Positions 6,377 to 13,294 of a DNA stretch of 13,553 nt are shown in pieces. The stretch is taken from contig JAGQSE010000472.1 of NCBI GenBank assembly GCA_020439725.1, positions 1 through 13,553 of the forward strand, in the 5' to 3' direction. Below the pieces are notes generated by a model. The model was not told the DNA's origin. It saw only the letters and a program-made list of their open reading frames with translations, and did not search any database. Made by a program: the position numbers and the translations under genes. The first letter of the stretch is position 1. Each line of letters begins with the position of its first letter. The DNA is from Acidobacteriota bacterium. GTDB taxonomy: Bacteria > Acidobacteriota > Thermoanaerobaculia > Multivoradales > JAHZIX01.

Positions 6377-8185
6377 ATGACCTCGGCCCCGTCCTCCCCT
6401 GCGCCCGTCGTCCCGGCCTCCCTGCCGTCCGCCTCCACCCCCGACGCGCCCCAGCCCGCGTCGTCACGCACCGACCTCGAGACCGCCCTCGGCGACCTGA
6501 GCCGTCACCGGGCCGTCTGGGTAGCCCTCGACCCGGGGCAGCGGGCGCATCTTCTGGGCCGCCTCATCGACACCTTTTCGGCGGTCGGTGAGCGCTGGGA
6601 GCGGGCGGTCCGCGAGGCCGAGGGCATCGCCGAGGGCGAGCCCGTGAGCGGTGAGGAGTGGCTTTCGGGACCCTACATGGTGTTGCGCAACCTGCGGCTG
6701 CTGCAGAGCTCTCTCGAGGACATCGCCGCCGGCCGGGCACCGGCCATCCCCGGGCCGGTCAGGACGCGCCCCGATGGCCAGGTCACCGCCCAGGTCTTTC
6801 CCGCCTCCTTGTGGGACCGCATGTTCTTCCCCGGCGTCTATGCCGACGTCTGGATGGAGCCAGGGGTGACCGCCCGGCAGCTGGCGGAGAACCAGGCGGC
6901 GATCTACCGCCGCAAGCGCGGCGAGGACCTGGGCCCGGGGGTCGACGCCGGCCGCCTGGCTCTCGTCCTCGGCGCGGGCAACGTCTCCGCCATCGGCCCC
7001 ACCGACGTCCTCTACAAGCTCTTCGTCGAGGACGCGGTGGTGCTCTACAAGGTTCACCCGGTCAACGAGTATCTGGGGCCCCTGTTCGAGGAGGGCTTCG
7101 CGCCGCTGGTGGCGGAGGGCTTCCTCCGCATCGTCTACGGCGGGGCCGAAGAAGGTGACTTTCTGTGCCGCCACCCGCTGGTGGACGAGATCCACATCAC
7201 CGGCTCCGGCGCCACCGTCGAGGCCATCGCCTTCGGAACCGGCGACGAGGGTGCGGCGCGCAAGCGCGAGCGCCGGCCGCGGATCGACAAGCCCATCACC
7301 TCCGAGCTCGGCAACGTCAGCCCGCTGATCGTCGTCCCGGGTCCCTGGAGCCCCCGCGACCTGGCCTACCAGGCCGAAAACATCGTCTCCTCGCTGACCA
7401 ACAACGCCGGGTTCAACTGCAACGCCACCCGCGTCCTCGTCCAGCACGCCGGCTGGGACCGCCGCCAGCGGCTCCTGGACGCGGTGCGCGAGGTCCTGAC
7501 CCGGGCTCGCCGCCGGCGCGCCTTCTACCCCGGCGCCGCCGACCGCTTCGCGCGCTTCCGGGCGGCACACCCGGAGCTCGAGACCTATGGCCGGGCGCCC
7601 CGCGGCGACGGCGAGGACTCCGATCTGCCCTGGGGCCTGGTCCCCGATGTCGATCCGGCACGCGCCGCCGACCCGTGCTTCACCACCGAGGCCTTCTGCG
7701 GCTTGTTCAGCGAGACCGCCCTCGAGGCCGAGACCCCGGCGGACTTCCTCGATCGCGCCGTCGACTTCGCCAACGACACGCTGTGGGGAACCCTCAACGT
7801 CACGCTGGTGGTCCACCCGGCGTCGCTCCGCGACCCCGAAACCCGGGCCGCCCTCGACCGCGCCGTCGCCAACCTGCGGTACGGCACCGTCTCCATCAAC
7901 CACTGGGCCGCGGTCGGCTTCGCGCTGATGACCACTCCGTGGGGCGCCTTTCCGGGCCACGACCTCTATGACGTCGGCTCGGGCCAGGGCGTGGTGCACA
8001 ACGCCCTGATGTTCGACCGGCCCCAGAAGGCGGTGCTCCGGTCTCCGTTCATCGCCTTTCCCAAGCCGCCCTGGTTCGTCACCCACCGCACTTCCTACCC
8101 CCTGTCGCAAGCCCTGGCGGACTTCGAGCGCAAGCCCTCGCTCCTCAAGCTGCCACGCATCTTCTGGAACGCCCTCCGCGGCTGA
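6377..8185 (+). CDS. Divergent aldehyde dehydrogenase superfamily protein
   Basis: Cytoplasmic NAD(P)-dependent dehydrogenase of the ALDH superfamily, 602 residues versus ~480-500 for typical members. The ATG at 6377 follows GGAGG at 6368-6372; the frame is open further upstream but without a ribosome binding site. Readable ALDH landmarks: the cofactor-loop motif ITGSGATVEAI (G276-S277-G278), the general-base glutamate E310 in ELGNVSP (consensus ELGGKSP), the nucleophile C348 in AGFNCNATRV (consensus GQxCxA), and the C-terminal TEAFCGLF, NDTLWG, LRYGTVSINHW and TPWGAFPGH segments. The first ~60 residues are Pro/Ser/Ala-rich and probably disordered. The N-terminal third, including PGVYADVWMEPGVTARQL, and an insertion after the catalytic Cys differ from standard ALDHs. 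It transcribes alone; the substrate is unknown. Confidence 0.85.
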   Translation: MTSAPSSPAPVVPASLPSASTPDAPQPASSRTDLETALGDLSRHRAVWVALDPGQRAHLLGRLIDTFSAVGERWERAVREAEGIAEGEPVSGEEWLSGPYMVLRNLRLLQSSLEDIAAGRAPAIPGPVRTRPDGQVTAQVFPASLWDRMFFPGVYADVWMEPGVTARQLAENQAAIYRRKRGEDLGPGVDAGRLALVLGAGNVSAIGPTDVLYKLFVEDAVVLYKVHPVNEYLGPLFEEGFAPLVAEGFLRIVYGGAEEGDFLCRHPLVDEIHITGSGATVEAIAFGTGDEGAARKRERRPRIDKPITSELGNVSPLIVVPGPWSPRDLAYQAENIVSSLTNNAGFNCNATRVLVQHAGWDRRQRLLDAVREVLTRARRRRAFYPGAADRFARFRAAHPELETYGRAPRGDGEDSDLPWGLVPDVDPARAADPCFTTEAFCGLFSETALEAETPADFLDRAVDFANDTLWGTLNVTLVVHPASLRDPETRAALDRAVANLRYGTVSINHWAAVGFALMTTPWGAFPGHDLYDVGSGQGVVHNALMFDRPQKAVLRSPFIAFPKPPWFVTHRTSYPLSQALADFERKPSLLKLPRIFWNALRG

Positions 8186-8193
8186 GGCCACCG

Positions 8194-8211
8194 CTACGAC
8201 TCCTGTCGTAG
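8194..8211. repeat. Perfect 7-bp inverted repeat, possible operator or hairpin
   Basis: CTACGAC (8194-8200), TCCT, GTCGTAG (8205-8211). It begins 8 nt after the aldehyde dehydrogenase stop. No T-run follows, so a simple intrinsic terminator is unlikely. It overlaps the -35/spacer zone of the candidate promoter ending at 8224, as a regulator site would. Confidence 0.5.
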
Positions 8212-8224
8212 GCTCTGGTAACAT
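8196..8224 (+). promoter_or_regulatory. Candidate extended -10 promoter for the M2 peptidase gene
   Basis: TGGTAACAT (8216-8224) is an extended -10 (TGnTAnnAT type, four of six hexamer bases). The hexamer ACGACT at 8196-8201, 17 nt upstream, shares only the central GAC with the -35 consensus, which an extended -10 can tolerate. The start would fall near 8231, leaving a ~74-nt leader with GGAGGA at 8291-8296. Confidence 0.4.
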
Positions 8225-8304
8225 TCCTTTCGGACCTACCGCCTTTACCGTCGCGGCCTCTGCCGCTCCGATTTTTCTGGCCACTCTCTCGGAGGACCCG
8301 CCCG

Positions 8305-10176
8305 ATGCTCCGCAGTCTCCACCGCCCAGGCTCCCGCCGGGCCTACCGGTTCGCACCGCTCCTCGCCCTCGCCCTCCTCGCCGGCGGTCTCGGCGCCTGC
8401 CAGGGCACCGATTCCAAGGCCGACACCGAAGCCTTGCGCACCGAGGTCGCCGGCTTCCTCGATTCCTACACGCAGGAGTTCGTCCGCCTCTACACCGAAG
8501 CCAGCGAGGCCGAGTGGGCGAGCAACATCCACATCGTCGAGGGCGACGACACCAACCTGAAGCGCACCGAAGAAGCGCAGAAGGCCCTGGCTTCGTACAC
8601 CGGCTCCCTCGAGAACATCGAGACCACCCGTGGCTATCTCGAGAGCAAGGACCAGCTAGAGCCCCTCGAGGTGCGCCAGCTCGAGTCGATCCTCTACCGC
8701 GCCGCCAACTTCCCGCAGACCGTCCCCGACCTGGTCGCCCGGCGCATCGCCGCCGAGGCCGCCGCCAACGAGCACCTTTACGGTTTCACCTTCCACGTCG
8801 ACGGCAAGCCCATCGACGCCAATGGCATCGACAGCCTGCTCGAGACCTCCACGGACCTCGATCAGCGTCTGGCCGTGTGGAAGGCCGCGAAAGAGGTCGG
8901 GGGCGTGCTCCGCGGTGACCTCCAGGAGATGGTCGAGCTGCGCAACGGCACCGTCCAGTCGCTGGGCTACGACGACTACTTCGCCTACCAGGTATCCGAC
9001 TACGGGATGAAGAGCGACGAGATGATGAAGCTCCTCGAAGGCCTGGTGCGCGACATCTGGCCGCTGTACCGGGAGCTCCATACCTGGGCCCGCTACGAGC
9101 TCGCCGCGCGCTACGGCGTGCCGGTCCCCGACGTCCTACCCGCCCACTGGCTGCCCGATCGCTGGGCTCAGGACTGGGCCGCGACGGTCGACGTCGAAGG
9201 TCTCGACCTCGACTCGGTGATCGGTCAGCACGAGCCCGAGTGGGTGATCCGCCAGGCCGAGAACTTCTACGTCAGCCTCGGCTTCGAGCAGCTTCCGCAA
9301 AGCTTCTGGGACCTGTCCTCGCTCTACCCGGTACCCCCGGGCGCCGGCTACCAGAAGAACAACCATGCCAGCGCCTGGCACATGGACCTCGACCACGACG
9401 TCCGCTCGCTGATGAGCGTCGAGCCCAACCAGCGCTGGTGGTCAACCACCCACCACGAGCTGGGCCACATCTACTACTACCTGGCCTACAGCCGCCCCGA
9501 AGTCCCGCCGCTGCTCCGCGAAGGCGCCAACCGCGCCTTCCACGAAGGCATCGGCAGCCTCCTGGGGATGGTCTCGCTGCACCGCCCCTTCCTCGAGCAA
9601 CGCGGTCTCATCGAGCCCTCGGACGCTGCCACCGGTGGTGACGCGGCGGTCCGCCAGCTGCTCAAGGAGGCCCTCGACACGGTGGTCTTCATCCCCTTCT
9701 CCGCGGGTCTCATGAGCCACTTCGAGCACGACCTCTACAGCGGCGCCATCACCCCCGACGACTACAACAAGGCGTGGTGGGCCTACGCCCTCAAGTACCA
9801 GGGCATCGAGCCGCCGGAGGACCGCGGCGAGGAGCTGTGCGACGCCTGTACCAAGACGCACATCATCAACGACGCGGCGCAGTACTACGACTACGCCCTG
9901 TCCTACGTCATCCTCCACCAGCTCCACGCGCACATCGCCCGCGACATCCTGCACGAGGACCCACGGGCGACCAACTATTACGGCCGCAAGGACGTCGGCG
10001 ACTTCCTCGACGGCATCCTCGAGCTCGGCGCCACCGAAGACTGGCGCCAGGTGATGCAGGAGAAGCTGGGCGAGGACCTGAACGCCCAGGCGATGCTCGA
10101 CTACTACGCGCCGCTGATGGAGTACCTCAAGAAGGAGAACGAGGGCCGGACCTACACCCTGCCCGCGTTCGAGTGA
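8305..10176 (+). CDS. M2-family (angiotensin-converting-enzyme-like) peptidyl-dipeptidase, lipoprotein
   Basis: Zinc metallopeptidase of family M2, which releases C-terminal dipeptides from oligopeptides. It has 623 residues, typical for one M2 domain. The zinc site is H384-E385-L386-G387-H388 with third ligand E414 in AFHEGIG. HASAW (354-358) and, near the C-terminal end, K517, H519, Y527 and Y530 align with the substrate-binding residues of human testis ACE. The N-terminus has a twin-Arg-rich start, a hydrophobic stretch and lipobox GLGAC with C32, so it should be lipid-anchored and act in the periplasm or outside. GGAGGA sits 8 nt before the ATG. At the position of ACE Arg522, a chloride ligand, there is D529. 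A C512-C515 pair (CDAC) is also present. The gene is monocistronic, ending at a strong terminator. Confidence 0.95.
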   Translation: MLRSLHRPGSRRAYRFAPLLALALLAGGLGACQGTDSKADTEALRTEVAGFLDSYTQEFVRLYTEASEAEWASNIHIVEGDDTNLKRTEEAQKALASYTGSLENIETTRGYLESKDQLEPLEVRQLESILYRAANFPQTVPDLVARRIAAEAAANEHLYGFTFHVDGKPIDANGIDSLLETSTDLDQRLAVWKAAKEVGGVLRGDLQEMVELRNGTVQSLGYDDYFAYQVSDYGMKSDEMMKLLEGLVRDIWPLYRELHTWARYELAARYGVPVPDVLPAHWLPDRWAQDWAATVDVEGLDLDSVIGQHEPEWVIRQAENFYVSLGFEQLPQSFWDLSSLYPVPPGAGYQKNNHASAWHMDLDHDVRSLMSVEPNQRWWSTTHHELGHIYYYLAYSRPEVPPLLREGANRAFHEGIGSLLGMVSLHRPFLEQRGLIEPSDAATGGDAAVRQLLKEALDTVVFIPFSAGLMSHFEHDLYSGAITPDDYNKAWWAYALKYQGIEPPEDRGEELCDACTKTHIINDAAQYYDYALSYVILHQLHAHIARDILHEDPRATNYYGRKDVGDFLDGILELGATEDWRQVMQEKLGEDLNAQAMLDYYAPLMEYLKKENEGRTYTLPAFE

Positions 10177-10206
10177 TCCGCCTCACCGCCTGAAGCGTCA
10201 GGGCCG

Positions 10207-10233
10207 GGTCCCGAGACGCAATCGGTCCCGAGA
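10207..10233. repeat. Pair of 10-bp direct repeats before the terminator
   Basis: GGTCCCGAGA occurs at 10207-10216 and again at 10224-10233, 17 bp apart, between the peptidase stop and the terminator hairpin. Function unknown; it may be chance in GC-rich DNA. Confidence 0.5.
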
Positions 10234-10239
10234 TACAAG

Positions 10240-10280
10240 AAGAGCCGCCGGTCGCGATCGCTGCCGGCGGCTCTTTCGTT
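10240..10280. terminator. Strong, probably bidirectional Rho-independent terminator
   Basis: The 12-bp perfect stem AAGAGCCGCCGG (10240-10251) pairs with CCGGCGGCTCTT (10264-10275) around a 12-nt loop, followed on the plus strand by TCGTTGT. On the minus strand the stem is followed by CTTGTATCTC, also T-rich. It lies between convergent genes (peptidase ending at 10176, minus-strand gene ending at 10318) and can end both transcripts. Confidence 0.85.
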
Positions 10281-10317
10281 GTCACGGCGCGGTCGTGCCG
10301 GGACCGCGTTCGGGGGA

Positions 10318-11061
10318 TCAGTTCTTCTCGGAGTACTGGACCAGACCCTTCGAACCACTGTCGTCGGTGGTCAGCGTGACGACGACGGTGCGGTTGTTGG
10401 CCTTGTCTTCGCCCTGGACGACGCCTTGCTTGCCCTGGTCGCCGAGGCTGACGACGTGCCGAGAGACCTCGAAGCCACCATTCTCGAGGAGGACCTTGTA
10501 CTCGTCGAGGGCCTCGTCGAGGGAGCCGGGGCAGGCGATGCTGTAGGTGCCGGCTCGGGAGCTGGAGTCTTCGGTGACATAGACCAGGTCGAAGTCGGTC
10601 GCGCCGCTACACACCGGCACCCAGTCGGGCAGCTCGTCGTCGCCCGTGGCACCAGCCCCGAACTTGGCGGTCCCCTGGTCCGAGGTCACGGTGATGCCAC
10701 CCTCGTCGCCGGAGCCTGTGGTGGAGATCTCGACGTCACCGTCGCCGGTGTTCCAGCGCACCTTGCCGTCCTTGATGTCCTGGAAGTCGAAGGTCATCTC
10801 CTGGCCGGTCTTCTTGTTGAGCAGCGTGACCGTCTGTGACTCCTCGTCGCTCGAGACGTAGTCGATGTCGGGGTTGAGCCGCGCGATGAGCCGGGCGGTG
10901 GTCTCGACGGGCTTGTCTTCCATGTTGCCGGCGAATTGCTTCGCCTTGTGACCGACGAAACCGATGCCGATGGCCAGCGCGATGCCGCCGAGCACCAGCA
11001 GCGCGCCGCAGCCGATACCGACCCAGGCCAACGGGCTGAGACCCTTCTTACCTTCTGCCAT
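10318..11061 (-). CDS. Single-pass membrane protein of unknown function
   Basis: Not assigned to a named family. The 247-residue product has a short basic N-terminus, one Gly/Ala-rich membrane helix (11-36, PLAWVGIGCGALLVLGGIAL onwards) and a large hydrophilic domain. The latter contains a repeat-like strand pattern (QTVTLLNKKTGQEMTFDFQD, IKDGKVRW) and a second module beginning LPDWVPVCSGA (C151) with a second Cys at C177 in SIACPG, which could form a disulfide if the domain is periplasmic. Similar proteins with a helix, a KTG-rich domain and a VPVYPGA-type module are, from memory, common in acidobacterial genomes. GGAGGAAGG 4 nt before the ATG is a very strong ribosome binding site. The 86-nt leader contains an AT-rich patch (11117-11135) that may hold a promoter, but I cannot place a convincing -35. 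Confidence 0.8.
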   Translation of the reverse strand: MAEGKKGLSPLAWVGIGCGALLVLGGIALAIGIGFVGHKAKQFAGNMEDKPVETTARLIARLNPDIDYVSSDEESQTVTLLNKKTGQEMTFDFQDIKDGKVRWNTGDGDVEISTTGSGDEGGITVTSDQGTAKFGAGATGDDELPDWVPVCSGATDFDLVYVTEDSSSRAGTYSIACPGSLDEALDEYKVLLENGGFEVSRHVVSLGDQGKQGVVQGEDKANNRTVVVTLTTDDSGSKGLVQYSEKN

Positions 11062-11147
11062 GGAACCTTCCTCCGAGTGAGATCTGGATGGGGACGTGGG
11101 AATCGACGAAAAGCCAAAGATACAATCTCCAGCAGATTACCACGCCC

Positions 11148-12281
11148 TCACCAGCCGCGCACCGGCCGCCAGGTCTCGATCACCTCGTCGCCGTCGACCA
11201 CCACATAGTCCTCGTGGAGCGCGGCGGTGAGACACGAATGGTTGGGCAGGATCCGCACCCGGCTGCCCACCGGCAGCTCCGCGGCCCGCTCCGGAGGGAA
11301 GCTCTGGACGTGGCCGTGCTCCTGCGACAATCCGGTCAGCCGCAGGTGGTCGAGGACCCGCGAGCCGTCGGCGGTGAGCAGCGCGCCATACCCCCGAAAA
11401 CCCTCGACATGCTCGGCGCCGCGGTCCTTCGACAGGGCGAGGGCCCCGGCGTTGAGCACCAGCCGGCCGCTCTGGGGATAGCAGCCGACTACCGTCGCGA
11501 GCACCGAGAGCGCGATGTCCCGGCGCCGGCAGCTGCCGATGGCCTCCTGGTGCAGGTCGTAGAAGACGTAGTTGCCCGGGCGCACCTCGTCGACCCCCGA
11601 GAGGTCGCGCACCCGGCTCATGGTCGGTGTGGAGCCGACGCTGACGACGGGCACCGGGACACCTTGGGCACGAAGCTCCGCCGCGAACCCCGCGGTGACA
11701 CTGCGTTCCTCCTCCGCCACCGCCTCGAGCTCCGCCGCACCCTGACAGCGATAGGCGTGCCCGGCGTGGGTCAGGAGACCGCGAAACTCGACCACCGGCG
11801 ACTCCGCGAGCCGCCGGGCGAGCTCGAAGGCCTCGCCGAGACCGGGATCGACCCCCGAGCGGTGGTAGCCGCAATCGACCTCGAGAAAGACCGAGAAGCG
11901 CACACCGTGGGCGCTGCCAAAGGCCTCGACCGCCGCCAGCACCGCCGGATCGTCGAGCAGCAGGTGGAGCCCCTCGAGCCCCCGCTGGAGCTCTGCCACC
12001 GCCGCCAGCCGCTCGGGATCGAGGGGGAGAGCCCAGGTGATGTCGCGAAAGCCGTGCCCGGCGAAGAAGCGCGCCTCGGCCAGCGTCGAGACGGTGATGC
12101 CGCCGGCGTCGCCCTGGAACCCTCCCTGGCGCCGCGCGATCTCGGCACATTTGTGCGTCTTGACGTGGGGCCGGAGGCTCACCCCCAGCTCCGCCATCCG
12201 CCGCGCCATGGTGGCGACGTTGCGTTCGAGGACGGAGCGCTCGATCAGCGCGCAGGGGGTCTGTAGCTCGGCGAGCCGCAT
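11148..12281 (-). CDS. Fold-type III PLP enzyme, D-serine dehydratase / D-threonine aldolase family
   Basis: Cytoplasmic PLP- and metal-dependent enzyme acting on D-3-hydroxyamino acids, 377 residues from the ATG. The N-terminal alanine-racemase-like barrel carries the PLP lysine K41 in RPHVKTHK, and DCGYHRSGVDP and SVGSTPTM match cofactor-binding segments of the family. The C-terminal beta domain has the metal site PNHSC, with H348 and C350. In this family a His/Cys pair is found in zinc-dependent D-serine dehydratases (chicken H347/C349), while D-threonine aldolases have His/Asp; I therefore favour D-serine dehydratase-like activity. ATG 12281 is preferred over GTG 12284 because GAGGG lies 4 nt before the ATG. 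The gene begins 7 nt after the SnoaL-like gene ends, indicating one transcript. Exact substrate remains unproven. Confidence 0.88.
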   Translation of the reverse strand: MRLAELQTPCALIERSVLERNVATMARRMAELGVSLRPHVKTHKCAEIARRQGGFQGDAGGITVSTLAEARFFAGHGFRDITWALPLDPERLAAVAELQRGLEGLHLLLDDPAVLAAVEAFGSAHGVRFSVFLEVDCGYHRSGVDPGLGEAFELARRLAESPVVEFRGLLTHAGHAYRCQGAAELEAVAEEERSVTAGFAAELRAQGVPVPVVSVGSTPTMSRVRDLSGVDEVRPGNYVFYDLHQEAIGSCRRRDIALSVLATVVGCYPQSGRLVLNAGALALSKDRGAEHVEGFRGYGALLTADGSRVLDHLRLTGLSQEHGHVQSFPPERAAELPVGSRVRILPNHSCLTAALHEDYVVVDGDEVIETWRPVRGW

Positions 12282-12288
12282 CACGCCC

Positions 12289-12804
12289 TCACATCGAGGC
12301 GTCTTCGGCGATCTCCCACCCGCCCCCGGGCCGCGGCCGGAAGACCAGCAGCGTATGCCCCGACGCTTCCTCCTTGTCCGGATACCCCAAGCTCCACTTC
12401 CCCACCGCCACCACCCCCGACGGCTCGCCGCCGCTCTCCCCCATCGTCCGGACCTCCAGGATCTCGATGGCCAGTGTCCCCATCGCCGCCCGGTCCGGAT
12501 ACCGCTTCCGGTACCGCGCCAGCACCTCCTCGCGGCCCTCGGTCAATCCCGAAGGCGACACGAAGAGCGCATCTTCCGCATACCCGGCGCAAAACGCATC
12601 GAGATCCCCCCGATTCCACGCCGAGACCTGCTCGGCGACCAGGGCGCGCACGGCGGCCTCGGCGCTCGGCGCCTTCGCTACCGACCCTTCAGAGGCGCTC
12701 GTGGTCAGCGGAATCACCAGAGCCGCCAGCGCCGCCAGCGCTGCGACGACGAGGCGGTAGCGAGAGAGGCCACGATCCGGGCAAGGTGCAAGAGGCTGGG
12801 GCAT
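12289..12804 (-). CDS. Secreted SnoaL-like / DUF4440 protein
   Basis: A 171-residue protein with a Sec signal peptide (basic stretch DRGLSRYR, then a hydrophobic VVAALAALAALVIPL; likely cleavage after A37 in TSA-SEG) and a cystatin-like NTF2/SnoaL domain. The domain shows AWNRGDLDAFCAGYAEDA, the usual DUF4440 opening, then GREEVLARYRKRYP and the strands HTLLVFRP and WEIAEDAS. Such domains are ligand-binding or enzymatic in varied ways, so no reaction is assigned. ATG 12804 is chosen because GGAG lies 8 nt upstream; the TTG at 12840 would overlap the preceding stop and lengthen the N-terminus without benefit. The 32-nt gap after the thioesterase gene and 7-nt gap to the PLP enzyme gene suggest an operon. 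Confidence 0.82.
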   Translation of the reverse strand: MPQPLAPCPDRGLSRYRLVVAALAALAALVIPLTTSASEGSVAKAPSAEAAVRALVAEQVSAWNRGDLDAFCAGYAEDALFVSPSGLTEGREEVLARYRKRYPDRAAMGTLAIEILEVRTMGESGGEPSGVVAVGKWSLGYPDKEEASGHTLLVFRPRPGGGWEIAEDASM

Positions 12805-12836
12805 CGGTCCGTCTCCTTCGAGTCGAGCGAGTGCGG

Positions 12837-13289
12837 TCAAGGCTGGACGTAGTACGACAGCTCCCCGTGCGCCGCGACCTTGCCGGAGGCGGTGCGGACT
12901 TCGGCGGCCAGGAAGACGATCTGGCGGCCGCGGCGGCGGATCCAGGCTTCGGCGACGACGTCTTCTTGGATCACCGCGGCGAGGTAGTGGACGTGGAGGT
13001 CGATGGTGGCGAGCCGCCGGGGGATGTCCTTGTGGGCCGAAAAGATCGCGCCGACGACGACGCTGTCGATGAGCGAGGCGAGGGCGCCGCCGTGGACGAC
13101 GCCCATGGGCTGGTCGAGCTCGGGGCGGTAGGGCATCGCCATGCGGCAGTAGTCGCGGCGGATCTCCTCGGGGACCATGCCCAGGTGGCGGCTGAAGGCG
13201 GGCATGGTCATGCGTTCGAGGAGGATCTTCTCGAAGGCTGGGTCGAGGGCTTCGAAGTCGGCTGCGCGCGAGTCTGGAGACGGAGTCAT
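12837..13289 (-). CDS. PaaI-like hotdog-fold thioesterase
   Basis: Cytoplasmic acyl-CoA thioesterase candidate, 150 residues, normal for the PaaI/YigI-type hotdog family. The core motif GVVHGGALASLIDSVVVGAI holds H66-G67-G68 and the catalytic acid position D75; the strands ATIDLHVHYLAAV, DVVAEAWIRRRGRQIVFL and KVAAHGELSYYV complete the fold. The ATG at 13289 is preceded by GGGAGG, 10 nt upstream, which overlaps the end of the arfB frame. Acyl specificity is not readable from sequence. Confidence 0.9.
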   Translation of the reverse strand: MTPSPDSRAADFEALDPAFEKILLERMTMPAFSRHLGMVPEEIRRDYCRMAMPYRPELDQPMGVVHGGALASLIDSVVVGAIFSAHKDIPRRLATIDLHVHYLAAVIQEDVVAEAWIRRRGRQIVFLAAEVRTASGKVAAHGELSYYVQP

Positions 13290-13294
13290 CGGTG

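Noticed and set aside
6464..8356. 630-codon minus-strand frame opposite the aldehyde dehydrogenase gene
   Set aside because: Mirror frame of a GC3-rich gene; no recognisable domain, and it would run over the intergenic palindrome and promoter region.
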